Assembly (NCBI GenBank): GCA_007922305.1
Contig: ML677366.1
Coordinates: 16,778,338 to 16,842,337, forward strand
From: Dermatemys mawii
Taxonomy: Eukaryota; Chordata; Testudines; Dermatemydidae
DNA length: 64,000 nucleotides
Direction: 5' to 3'
The stretch's first letter is position 1; every line of letters begins with the position of its first letter. The notes beneath the pieces were generated by a model. It did not search any database, had not been told where the DNA came from, and worked only from the letters and a program-made list of their open reading frames with translations. Both the position numbers and the translations under genes were made by a program. This document shows, in pieces, positions 40,301 to 52,300 of this stretch.

Positions 40301-43300
40301 TCTGTAGCAAAGCGGCGACTCACCCTGTAGCACCTCCTGCTGGTCTTCCAGGGAATTAGCAGTTCCAGCCTCTGGAGCACCCTCTGCAGGCCAATGGCCC
40401 ACTTGCCACTGGCCCCGTGTTCCTTCCAGATCCCAGTGCCCTCTTCCCTGGGGTGCTGCACCCCTGCAGTACCCTCGCAGTCCAGTTCTGGGTCTCCCCT
40501 CCCTGGGGAACCCCCAACACTATCCCTACCTTGCCTCAGCCTATGGGCTACTGCCAGTCACCATTGAGCCCCCATTCACTGGGGCTGGCTGCAGTCTGTA
40601 TAAGCCAGTCATCACAGGCAAGGAGGGTTGGCCTGCTGCCTCTGCCTACCTGTGGGCTGTCCCCTGCGACCTCAGTATCCCTTTTGGGCCATCTCCGAAG
40701 CCCTGCAGCCTGGGGGGTTTCCAGGCCAGAGCTCCCCCAGCTCCTCTAGCCTTCCTCCAGCCCTGCACCAGTCCAGGTACCCTGCTTAGTCTCCCCAGAA
40801 GCCAGGCCAGTCTGCCTCTACAGCTAGAGGAGACTCTCATTCTATGCACTGAACTCTGGGCCCTTTTATCAAGGCCGGCTGGGCCCTAATTGACCCAGCC
40901 ACAGCTGTGGCTGCTCTGCCCAGCTGCTTTCACTTGCAGCCCTCTTCTGGGCTGCCTTTCCCCCTAGCCTCTGCAGGGCTATTTTAACCCCATTTTCCAG
41001 GAGTGGGGCAGCTGCCCCACTACAGGGTCCCATATGAGGAGAGATTAAAGAGGCTAGGACTTTTCAGCTTGGAAAAGAGGAGACTAAGGGGGGATATGAT
41101 AGAGGTATATAAAATTATGAGTGTTGTGGAGAAAGTGAATAAGGAAAAGTTATTTACTTGTTCCCATAATATAGGAACTAGGAGCCACTAAATGAAATTA
41201 ATGGGTAGCAGGTTTAAAACAAATAAAAGGAAGTTCTTCTTCACACAGTGCACAGTTAACCTGTGGAACTCCTTGCCTGAGGAGGTTGTGAAGGCTAGGA
41301 ATATAAATGGGTTTGAAAGAGAGCTGGATAAATTCATGGAGGTTATGTCCATTAATGGCTATTAGCCAGGATGGGTAAGGAATGGTGACCCTTGTCTCTG
41401 TTTGTCAGAGGGTGGTGATGGATGGCAGGAGAGAGATCACTTGATCATTACCTGTTAAGTTCACTCACTCTGGGGCACCTGGCATTGGCCACTGTCAGTA
41501 GACAGGATACTGGGCTGGATGGACCTCTGTCTGACCCAGTACGGTCGTTCTTATGTTCTAAATCTGGTGTACATCTCTCTACACATCAGCAGATTTGCTA
41601 GCGTGTGGCTGGGGCCAAATTTTCCCCTTGCTCACATAAAACTCCTATTGACTTGACTTCAGTGGGAGCATTTATGTGAGTAAATCAACCCCAATTTGTC
41701 TCTGGGCGTGACTGTTCCCTGGTTTGATTTGTGAATTTAGAGTTTGATTCCCGAAATTATTCTATCTACAACATGAGTGTATGTTTCCTCCTCTCCCGCC
41801 ACCCAGCTTCAAGCTGTTTTGAGAATGGAACCCTGAAGCAGTAGCTGTTTGAGTGAAATTAGTGATGAGGGTCTATGTTAAATTATCTGAACTTGCAAGT
41901 TCAAAGGGAAATTGTCACACCCGTGATTTGAAAGATCGTTTTGTTTGCTTTGCAGCATGCTTGTCAGATTCCACCCAACATGAAAATGTACTCTCTTTTC
42001 ACGTGTATAGCCATTCGCTGTTTAAAGAAGGACTTTGAGTTGCAAGAAACCAGCCAAGATGCTGGTGACTATACCAGCCAAAGTAGATAATCTTATTTTT
42101 CTAATAGAGAAAGTGAGTAAGTAAACATCATGTTGTACATGAAGAAAACCCGTGCATTGTCATTTCTCACACTGGACCCTTTTTATTGTAAATTTCTACT
42201 TTTTTTTTTCTTTTGCAACCAGGCTCACTGTGGATGAAATTTACCTTTGTACAAAGGATGGGTGGGATGTAAGTGGTACATAGGCCTGGTGTAGGAATTC
42301 TGCACAGGCATGTATTTTCTTCAAGGGGGAAAATTCACCACCCTTCAGTGGCCATTTTGTCCATCCCCTGTCGGGCACAAAGCAGCCGCAAAGAGGATGT
42401 AAGACTACCTGGGCTCAGCATGAGTCTTAATCAGCAGACACAGAGCTGCCTAGACCAGCTAAGTATTCCTCCGCCATCCCAGGGATCACGTCCCTGGTGG
42501 CTGCAGGCAGGAGGAAGTATGTCTGGGGCATTCCTACTTCCTGGTTCTTTTAAGGACCAGACTTCTCAAAGGTGAGCTAATCTGTACTGACGATTGAGGC
42601 AGCTCCAGAATCAGGGAGGCACAAAGTGTTTTTCCTTAGGCCTGGTCTATACCTAAAATTGAGACTAACCAAGTTGCTTTGGTCAGGGCTGTGAAAAATG
42701 GCATGCCCTGTGCAACATAGATAGGTTGACCTAACCCTCACTGTAGTAGGAGCTCTCGGATAGGTGGATTATCTACATCAAGGGAAAAACCACTTTTGTT
42801 GACATAGAAAGCTTCTATACTACAGCACCATGCAGCACAGCGGAGGCAATGTAGTTGTGTCATTGTAGCTACTGTAGTGTAGCCAGGGCCTCAGTCCTTC
42901 CATTAGGCACTGAACCAACATAGGCATGAATCTTTCCTGAGTGCAGTTAAATACAAAATCTCCCAAGGCAAAACTTGGGACACAAATTCAGCCATTTGGA
43001 ACACAAATTTTCTTATATTTTCTATTTTTTTTGCTCCGTAAGAACTGAAGGCAGCTGTTGAAGAAATATTGCCAGCCCTGAAAGAAGAAAATGTAAGAGT
43101 CTTCTACCTAAGCAGGACATCTGATACAGAAGGGGTTGACAGCTTCATTGACAAAATGGAAGTGGCTTCAGATGAGCCTACTCCACCCTCTTGGAGATCA
43201 AATATCACTTCTAAAACTCCTGCCATGTATATTTATACCTCTGGGACTACAGGTAATGTCAATGGGGTTATCCGACAAACATCACATCGATGGGGGTGGA

Positions 43301-46300
43301 CGGTGTGGAGGAGAAATGATTATAGTGAGATGTTAACTTTCCTTTTTTCTGCTTAGTAATTCTTACAAATCATCTTCAAAATCCCATTTCTGTCTGCAAA
43401 TCTTTTACCTGTTACTGATACAAGTAAACCCAAAATTTCTGGAAATGAAAGGGATTAGAGAAAAATATATTTTTCTTTGCTTTTTCTCTTTTTTTGGGCA
43501 TTTGAAAGCACTTTGTGTATGGTCAGTTTCTGTTATTTGTGTGACTCATCTAAACACATCAATGAGGGGAGAAGAACATTTGGAAAAAAATAGGCAGATG
43601 TTACTGTGCAGTGTCCAAAACTGTCAAGGGGACTCAGAGATAGATATAGTCCTAGATTGCTATTTTTAACTACTTTTTGTTTTAATTGACTAGATTTCAA
43701 GGTGATGGTGCCATTAACTATTGCTAGCACTTTTGGACGTAAACGTCTTCCAAGTTGTATGTGAATCAAATTGTATCTTAAATGCATCAAACTGTACTAT
43801 ATTTTGCTATAGTTGACTGTATACTTTCTTTCACATACAGTGCCAGTCTCTCACCTGTGGTGACCTACTCTGGCATTCCTATATATTTTGCATCCTGGTT
43901 CTACCATGTCCCATTGATTATCATTGTCCCCGCAAGTTTCTGTGATACCTATTATATCATGATCTTCATTCAATAACAAGCTTTCAGGTTAAGCCATCTT
44001 AGTATATTTGGACTTCTAGCAACTGTATACAAGCAATTATAAAACTTGTCAATATTTAGTTGTATAACATCATGTGATGTAAATGATCAGGATTCTTTTT
44101 CATTTGACTATTTCTCTTTTGTTTCTATCTGTACTTCATCAACTTCTAGCCTCTGATCTTTATGAGGATATAGAGTATTTCCTTTAATAACTTCTCTGCT
44201 AAGAGATGTCCCTGTCCGAACCACCTTGGTCATTATGTGTACCAATCATATCAAAGAGAACACCTTTTCTATTGTCTTTACATAGGTCTTCCAAAGGCTG
44301 CAGTGATTACCCATGAACGCTTGCTGTTAGCTTGTCGTATGTTCAGTGTAAGTGGCGTGACCTCTAAAGACATTGTGTATAACGCTCTGCCACTTTATCA
44401 CAGTGCTGCCCTCCTGATTGGAGTTCAGGGATGCATCATGCAAGGTACAGTGCACCTTATAGAGTAAATGAGTTACTATGCATTTGGGAAGAAACAGCAA
44501 AATTCATACCCAAGCCAGTTCTCCAGCCCTACATGGCAGTGTCACAGTTTCAGGGTCAACGGCACTTTTGACTCCACTCCTGGTCTCCCTTGAAGGTTCC
44601 CACTTAGAAGCTTCAGGCTTCCTAGCCATCACCTCTCTTGGATGGAGACCTGCATCCTCCTTCCTCCAGACTGGGGGTTTACACTTGCAGTCCCTCTGCA
44701 CTTCATTGGGATTTCCCCAGAATGACCAGGATCCAGCCTCCATGGGTAACCTTTCTCCAGGTGCTACAAGCGCGTATACCAGTTACCAACCAGGTCTCAG
44801 AAAGCAAAATATTCTTATTCTAAGGGCAAAAGCATTACAGAGAAAGCATAATAAATAATAAAAGTATCCACAGGTCTTATGAGGCGTTCGTGAGCCAAAG
44901 TCTTTCCAACGCTTCCACAAGGGTTGGGGCCCCCGCTGGACAGAAGGTCTTGGCTATTTGCTGTATCAAAAGCAAAGCCCTTCAGACTCAGCCTTTTTAT
45001 ACCAAAAGCCCTTTATTTGTCTGCTGGTCTCTGGAACATTCAGTTTGAAACAGTATAGGCAAAACTCCCTAGAGGTAGTACCTCTCTCTGCCGGTGTTTA
45101 CAACCTGAGTGAGCAGCTATAATCACACACACCTGTTTTTAGTTCCTGGAAGAGCACTGGTAACCATCCCCCCTGGAGTTGCATACAATCTCTGGGCCAC
45201 ATTGAGACAGAAACCACTGATCAACATAATACAATGTGGTCCCCCACAAAGACACTGCATGCACCTGCAATGTTTGTCACAGCAGCTCCTCCTGTGCAGC
45301 ACAACCACAGGGGTTACGTGATGCAGAGTACCACAAAGTTCAGCTAGTATGAATACTCTCATACTTTCTGATGGACAGAATTAAAGGATAAAGCTACTTC
45401 CTGGTCACAGATTCTGAATTTATTTTAGGAAAGGGCACACACTTTTAGGATAAAGTTATATATCTGTCATCCTGCAAGTTTCCTATACTCACCACTGAAA
45501 CTACTAAGGAAATTGTACCATTTTCTCACAATCTAGTTGTTATAGCCCAATTCTGTTATTTCCCCCCTTTTCTTTTTTCTGTAGGTGCAACCTTAGCTCT
45601 ACGCTCCAAATTTTCAGCCAGCCAGTTTTGGGATGACTGCAGGAAATACAACGCAACAGTCATCCAATATATTGGGGAGGTGCTTCGGTATTTATGCAAT
45701 GTGCCAAAGGTAATTTCTTCTACGCCCCAGAGTTTTTCGCAAACGGATTATAAATATTGTCTGGATTGCCTGTGTAATACTTCTAATATTTTAATGGACT
45801 ATAACACACCTCAGATGTTCTACAGATTAATCCGGGGCCAGATTCTCTGTTCCATCAAGTTCATTTTAGCACTGCCTAATGGTACATCAGCACCAGGGAA
45901 AGAACCCCATGGCAGTGAATCTAAGACTCTCTCTACATTAGCACTTTTGTCAATATAACTTATGTCTGTCAGGGATATGAAAAAAAAACATTGCTCTGAG
46001 CAACGTAAGTTACACCGACAAAAGCACCGGTGTGGACAGCGCTGTCGGAGGGAGATACTCTCCCACTATCGCCACTTGTTGGAGTTGGTTTAATTATGTC
46101 GATGGGAGCATTGACATGGTGCAACTGCACGAGCAGTCTTACAACAGGGCAGCTGCATCGGTACAGCTGTGCCACTGTAAGCTTGCTAGTGTAGACGTGG
46201 CCATAGAGTCCAGGTTAGCTGATTTGGGCTTGTGCTATAGGGTTAAAAATAGCAGTGTAGACATTCAGGATCAGGCTGGAGCTGAAGCTCTGAAACCTGG

Positions 46301-49300
46301 TGACGGGGGGTGGATTTCAAAGCCTGAACTCCAGCCCAGGCGGGAATGTCTACACTGCTGGTTTTAGCCTTGGAGCATGAGCTCTGTGAGCTTGAGTCAT
46401 TTGACCCAGGCTCTGAGGGCAGGTCTACACTACTCACCGGATTGGCGGGTAGTGATCGATCCATCAGGGATTGATTTATCACTTCTAGTGTAGATATGAT
46501 AAATTGAGCACTCTCCCCATCGACTCTGGAACTCTGTCGCCACGAGAGGTGGAAGTGGAGTTGACAGGAGAGCGGCAGGAGTTGACGGGAGAGCGGCAGC
46601 AGTTGACTCGCGGCCATGAGGACGCCCAGGTAAGTCAACCTAAGATACATCGACTTCAGCTATGCTATTTGCATAGCTGAAGTTGCGTATCTTAGGTCAA
46701 CCTACCTCCCTAATGTAAACCTGACCTGAGACTCGCTGCTGGGGATTTTTGCAATGTAGACATACCAAGTGTGCAGAGATTGCAACTGGGGAATTCTTCC
46801 AGCATTAAGATGGCTTATTCCTGTGCAATAAGCCTCCCACCCCCACCCACCCACATAAGAGGAAGAAGGGAGGAACATTTGGAAGGGGAAGGAAGAGTAT
46901 GGGACATGTTGAAGCAAAGCCATAGTTTCTTTGTTAAAAGTTGTTGCCTAGTTTCAGAATCAAGTCCCAGTTACTGAATCTGTGTTCTTGGAGGTCTTAG
47001 CCAAAGAATTCCCATTAATGATAATGCAATATATTTATTTAATATCGAGAGAACAACCCCCTTAAGTTAATATCTGCTTATATGAACTGATTCATTTTCC
47101 CATTGCCTAAGTTACTGCTCACAGTTTACAATGTGTTCTCCCCTTAGTGCAATGAATATATGAATCTATTTTGACATTAGCAAGTATGTAACATGCTCTC
47201 CATATTGTGAAGACTCCATTTATAAAAACAAAAGTATTAAAGTGAAAAGCAGATGGGCCTTGATTTAATGTTTTACCCATCCGCATTTTCAATATTTTTA
47301 AAATTTGTGGGTTTTTTTAAAATAATGACTATTTTGGTGTAATATATTATTGTACATCTTTTTAGATAGCTCTTTCCACCCGAGGAACTAAAAGCACTTT
47401 GCACAGAATTTTACAGATATAGAAACAAGACAAGATCCTTGGCCCAAAGAGTTTACAGTCTAATTTAGATTAACATGAAATGTCTTTCAAACTAAGTACC
47501 ACTGCCTTAAAGTGGACATTTCCTTTGTACAATCTTAACGAAGAATATTACAATATGAACTCCTCATAACTAGGCTCTCAGCTTCATATGCCATAACAAT
47601 GAATGGAGGAAGTGCACACCTGCTATATTTAGCGAGCTGCAGACCAAACACAAAAGGTTGCATGGGGAAATCAAGAAGCTGATCATTTAACATTTGGACT
47701 TGGCTAGAATCAGTTTTCAGCAGTGAGAAACACTAGACCAGGACAGTCATGTGACCACCACAGATGAAAGGGTTAGTGAAAAGTTCCCCAAATAACCAGG
47801 TTGAGGAAGGGTTTCACTCTCTGCATAGTAGCATGTGCTGGATGATATGTGCTACCTAAATAAGCCATCAGCATTTTCTGTCCTATTCTGTGAGAATACA
47901 GGTACCCATGTAGTGGTTAGAGCAGCCATAGAATAGAAGCAGTGTAAAGATGGTGAAACCTCCCCACATTCGGTGTCTGCATGCAAAATCAGGCCTGAGG
48001 TTTCTGGCTGGTTGTTTGGATTTTTGTGCATGTAGGACGTCAACTATGTAAGACTTGTTGGACTATGTAGGACAAGTACATGGCTATGAATAGGGAATAT
48101 CTTCATTGAAATCAATGGAGTTACTCTGGGGCTAGGGTGTAAGTGAGATCGCTGGTCCCGAATACTGTTTTTTCCTTACAGTTTCTGGGCCACACCGAGC
48201 AGTGAAATACAGTGGTAGTGTAAGTGGGTATAGTGGTCCCTTGCTCTCAGGTGGGGAGGGAGGCCACTCCGCTTCATTGTATGAGTCTATAACTCTTGGG
48301 CTCGGGCCGAGCCACACGCACTCTGTAGCCACCTAGCAAAGGTAAACTAGCAGGGCCAGGCTGGTGCTCTCAGCCCCTCAGGCAGGGCAAAGCACTGGAC
48401 AGTCTTTAGCCCACAGCCTCTTGGCTGGGGTGGAAAGCAGTTAAGAGTTCAGGCTCTGGCCCTTTGGGGTGGGGCAGCCGAGGGAGCAGGCTTTAGTCTC
48501 AAATTGTAGGCTAAGGCAGCCAGCAAACACACAATCTAGACTCTGACCCTTTGGTGCAGAGCAGAGCAGGAGTGAACACTCTGACAATGTAGGGGTTCAG
48601 GTAGTAGTGAGCATCAACACAGTCTATGGGCTCAGGTCGGGGTGAGCACCAACCAACTCTAGCATCCTAGCTTGGCAGACAGTAGACTTACACAGGCCTT
48701 TTGACCCAAGGTGGGGAATCTGACAGCCCAGGGCTGGGGTGGCAGGGAATAGGAGGATGTGGGCCTGCCCCACTCCACCACAGTGGAACTGGAGCAACAG
48801 ATACAAGCTGAGCTAGAGAAAAAGTACACTCTGAATCTATTTCTGCAGGCAGTAAATTTACCAGCATGTGTGTGCTGGTGAATACTAAGGTCTCACATCC
48901 AACAGCCCAGCCATTCATAAATAGTCATGGCCATTCTGCCAGGATTTGTTAACACAAATACAGAAATTCCTCACTTAAAATCACCTCAGTTAACACTGTT
49001 TCGATGTTAAGTTGCTGATCTATTAGGGAACATACTTGTTTAAAGTTGTGCAATGCCCCCTTGTAAATTTGTATGGTAGCTACCTGCTTTGTCCAGTGTT
49101 TTCAGGAAGAGTGGCCTGTTGGAGCTAGCTTGGAACCGGGGTGGACCAGCAGCCCCCCTATCAGCTACCCACTCCCCTAAGTTCCCTGTGTGGCAGCCAC
49201 CCAGCAGGTTATCAACTGTGGGCAGTTCAGCTGTTCCTCCCCCCACTGCCATGTGCTACTGCTGCCCTCTCCCTTGGAGCTGCTCCCAGGAACCTCCTGC

Positions 49301-52300
49301 TTGCTGTAGTGGGGAAGAGGGAAGGGAGGGACTAATGTCAGGGTGTCTCCCTCCCCCTTTCCCTGCACCCAGCTTACCCCTTCTCCACATAAAGCAAGGT
49401 GGGGACATGGACTAAGAGAGACACAGAGAGTTTGGGGCAGCAACTGCTGTCAACTACCTAATCCACTTAAAAAGACAATGTATATAAGAGCGGGGTCAGC
49501 ATACTTAAAGGGGCAATGTGCATCTCTCTCTCACACATGGTGTGTGCCTCTGTCTGCCATGCTGCCTTTTAGAATGTGAGGCTACATTAACAACAATGTG
49601 TTAATCCTTGAGGGATTTAAGCTAGTTCATCATTTAGCAGTAAGGTATTCCCTGGGAAATATTCCACTCTCTAACTTCTCCACCTCAACCAAGCTTCACA
49701 ATCATCATCACTGTGTACTGTATTAAATTGTTTGTTTAAAATGTATACACTGTGTGTGTATATATAGTTTTTTTTGTCTGGTGAAAAAAAATTCCCTGGA
49801 GCCTAACCCCACCCTCCATTTACATTAATTCTTCTGGAGAAACTGGATTCGCTGAAAATCGTTTTGCTTAAAGTAGCGTTTTTCAGGAACACAATTACAA
49901 CGTTAAGTGAGGAGTTCCTGTACTTAAAACCACTGCAAGTATCCTCCTCCCCAAGAACTCCTGACTGTGATATCTATATTGGTTAACAAGTGGCTAACTC
50001 TTCCCTACTCCATGCCTTAATATATTTTATGTACAAGTTACTGCTCTGGTTTCAACATGGGGCTTGCTATTAACATAAATAGGTTAGTTTATAGTTGCTC
50101 ATAATTCACTGAATTTTATCCTTCGGCAGTCATGCCCTGTTTAATCATAGACAACAAAGGCCTCACAAGCCATATTGAGTTTAACCAAGGTCTCATGGAC
50201 TGGGACAGCTGGTGGCAGATTTGTCACCTGATTGCAGGTCAGTTGCAAATGCCTAGAGGGTAAAGGTCTTCAGTAATGTTAGCAGCACAGGCAAAAACAG
50301 CTGACCCACTAACACGTGTTAATGAAAATACTGGGACTCTTACATAAACTGAGAAACTTGCAAGGCTGAAATTGAAGCCAAGGAAAAGAATTATACTCAT
50401 GCAAATGATAGGGTAGTGTAATTGAGGGGCCTTTCATGGGGGAAGCTGGCTTTCCCATGGGCGTTACTCGATAGTGGTGGTGGTTTATATATGAAGATCA
50501 CTTCCACACAGCTTTGTTTTAATTATTTAAAACAAGAATTATCATCGCCCCAGGCACATAGGATTCTGCGTCTTTGGAAAAAGCATTTCCATACAAGCAG
50601 GACCTACAGGCTTCTCAAATATCTGGTGCGGGGGCCCACAGGTGCACCATGTTAAGTGGATGAGTCTCTCTCAGAAAGCTACAATTAAGACCTTTGAGAG
50701 AGCATGCAAGAGCTTGACATCTTGGAAGTTCTTATCTGTGGTGCGGTAGTGCCGTGAGGTCCTGGTCTCATTGCACGAGGCACTGTACAAACAAAGGGAC
50801 TGTCCCTGCTCAGAGAGCTGGCAGCCTAAGCAAGTTAGACCTGGCTGTAATTTACCTGTGAATTAATTTACTTACACCCTCCCAGGGATTCTCCATCATT
50901 GGACATTTTAAAATCAAGATTGGATGTTTTTCTAAAAGATTTGATCTGGGAATTATTTGGGGGAAGGTCTGTGGTCTGCATTATACTGGAGGTCTGACTA
51001 GATGATCACAATGGCCTTGGACTCTATAAGCAACAAATAGAAAAGAATGAATGAGACAGAGCGACGTCAGGACCTGGAGAGGAAGGACAGAGTGCTAGTC
51101 TGGAGCGAACCAACAGACAGTCTCCAGTGAAACATTTCAAAATGGAAACACATTTTTGGTCTCACAGCCCTACAAGTCCCCAGTCAAGCAGTATAAGAAA
51201 AAACTTCCCCGGACACATGAACATATTGTGCAGGCCTAGTCTATAGCATGCAAAAGCAACAAAGAGTCCTGCGGCACCTTATAGACTAATAGATGTATTA
51301 GAGCATAAGCTTTTGTGGGTGAATACATGAATGCATGTATGCGACGAAGTGGGTATTCACCCACGAAAGTTTATGCTCTAATACATCTGTTAGTCTATGA
51401 GGTGCCACAGTACTCTCTGTCACTTTTGTAGATCCAGACTAACATGGCCACTCCTCTGATACTATAGCATGCAGGTTACTGTTAACCCAGAAAAACTTTG
51501 GAATGACTGAACTCTACCATACAAGTGTGCAGAACTTCAGTCTGGGTTGTTTTATATGTTACTTGGCTCTGCTCAGACATTTTAATGGTAAATCTCTCAG
51601 TAAATCAAAGAGGAAAGCCAATCAAAACTACTACTGGATTATTGAATTGACTTTTCAAGGCTGGATCAAGTGTGTAGAAAAGTAACGATAACCCAGAAAC
51701 TACATAACTGAAGTCCAGAACAGTATAACGTGCTGGAATAATCAAAAAATAAAAGCAAACTATAATCTGAGTATTTGCATATTCAAAACTTGAATTACCA
51801 TGGCAGTTTCTTGTGCGTTTTTGTTGTGAACATCTAACAAGGTAAATGGATCCACACTGTCGTCTCATTGGGCCAGATTTCTCCCTGAAGTAATTCCCTT
51901 GTCTTTAGTGGGCTTGCCCCAGGGAGGGATTTGGCTCATTGTCTCTGTAAATAGACATACAGCAGCACAGAGAGAAGCATGAACTTTGAAGCCTGATTAT
52001 GAACATTTACATGACAAGAAATTGCTTAACCATTTCACTGCTGGCAGTTGGGTGAGAAACATTCAGCTAATGCAGCATTTCCCAAACTTCTGAAAGTTGA
52101 AGCTTCAGGAAAATAAAACTAATTGTGGTCACCTTCAACCTCTGTATGCTAGCAGGGCAGCCTGGGGAAACAGCCACTGTCACTGTTCTACATCCTTCCC
52201 TTCCCCAGCTGGCTATTTGTTCACACACTATACTTCAAGATACAGTGAGCTAATGTATCCATCCCATCCAGTGCAGCTGGACATTCCTGTTTCTTGCTGA

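Larger units (their letters stand above)
38625..41570 (+). mobile_element. CR1 LINE, 5'-truncated, interrupted by a solo LTR
   Basis: Frames in order show the start of ORF2 text ([20 protein letters not shown]), a segment at 39073-39429, then reverse transcriptase at 39441-40136 with [15 protein letters not shown], motif [12 protein letters not shown] and [19 protein letters not shown]. The next motif reads FAADTK, where active LINEs have FADDTK, so one catalytic Asp is lost. Frameshifts lie near 39030 and 39420. The 3' end (GGCTGGATGGACCTCTGTCT ... TTCTTATGTTCTA) is typical CR1. The span 40303-41029 is a later insertion. The element is dead. Confidence 0.92.
34312..43042. other. SLC27A2 intron 1
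   Basis: This 8.7-kb intron holds a minisatellite (34446-34655), a hAT fragment near 34991, a CR1 tail with a nested miniature element, family A solo LTR copy 2, a CR1 LINE split by LTR copy 3, and a miniature element at 42636-42895. Nothing in it resembles a cellular exon. Confidence 0.8.
46208..46766. mobile_element. Miniature palindromic element, family M1, interrupted by an M2 element
   Basis: Internal M1 marks are GCAGTGTAGACATTCAGG at about 46252 and its inverted partner GGGAATGTCTACACTGC at about 46340. The end GCAATGTAGACATACC is at 46751-46766. The sequence GGCTCTGAG|ACTCGCTG is split by 46418-46722. The 5' terminus is missing or merged with the M3 copy. Confidence 0.6.

Noticed and set aside
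40303..41024. Family A as a DNA transposon because of its 12-base inverted ends
   Set aside because: TG...CA termini, 5-bp duplications and a positioned TATA element fit an LTR better; no DNA-transposon class I know combines these. It remains open until a full-length parent is found.
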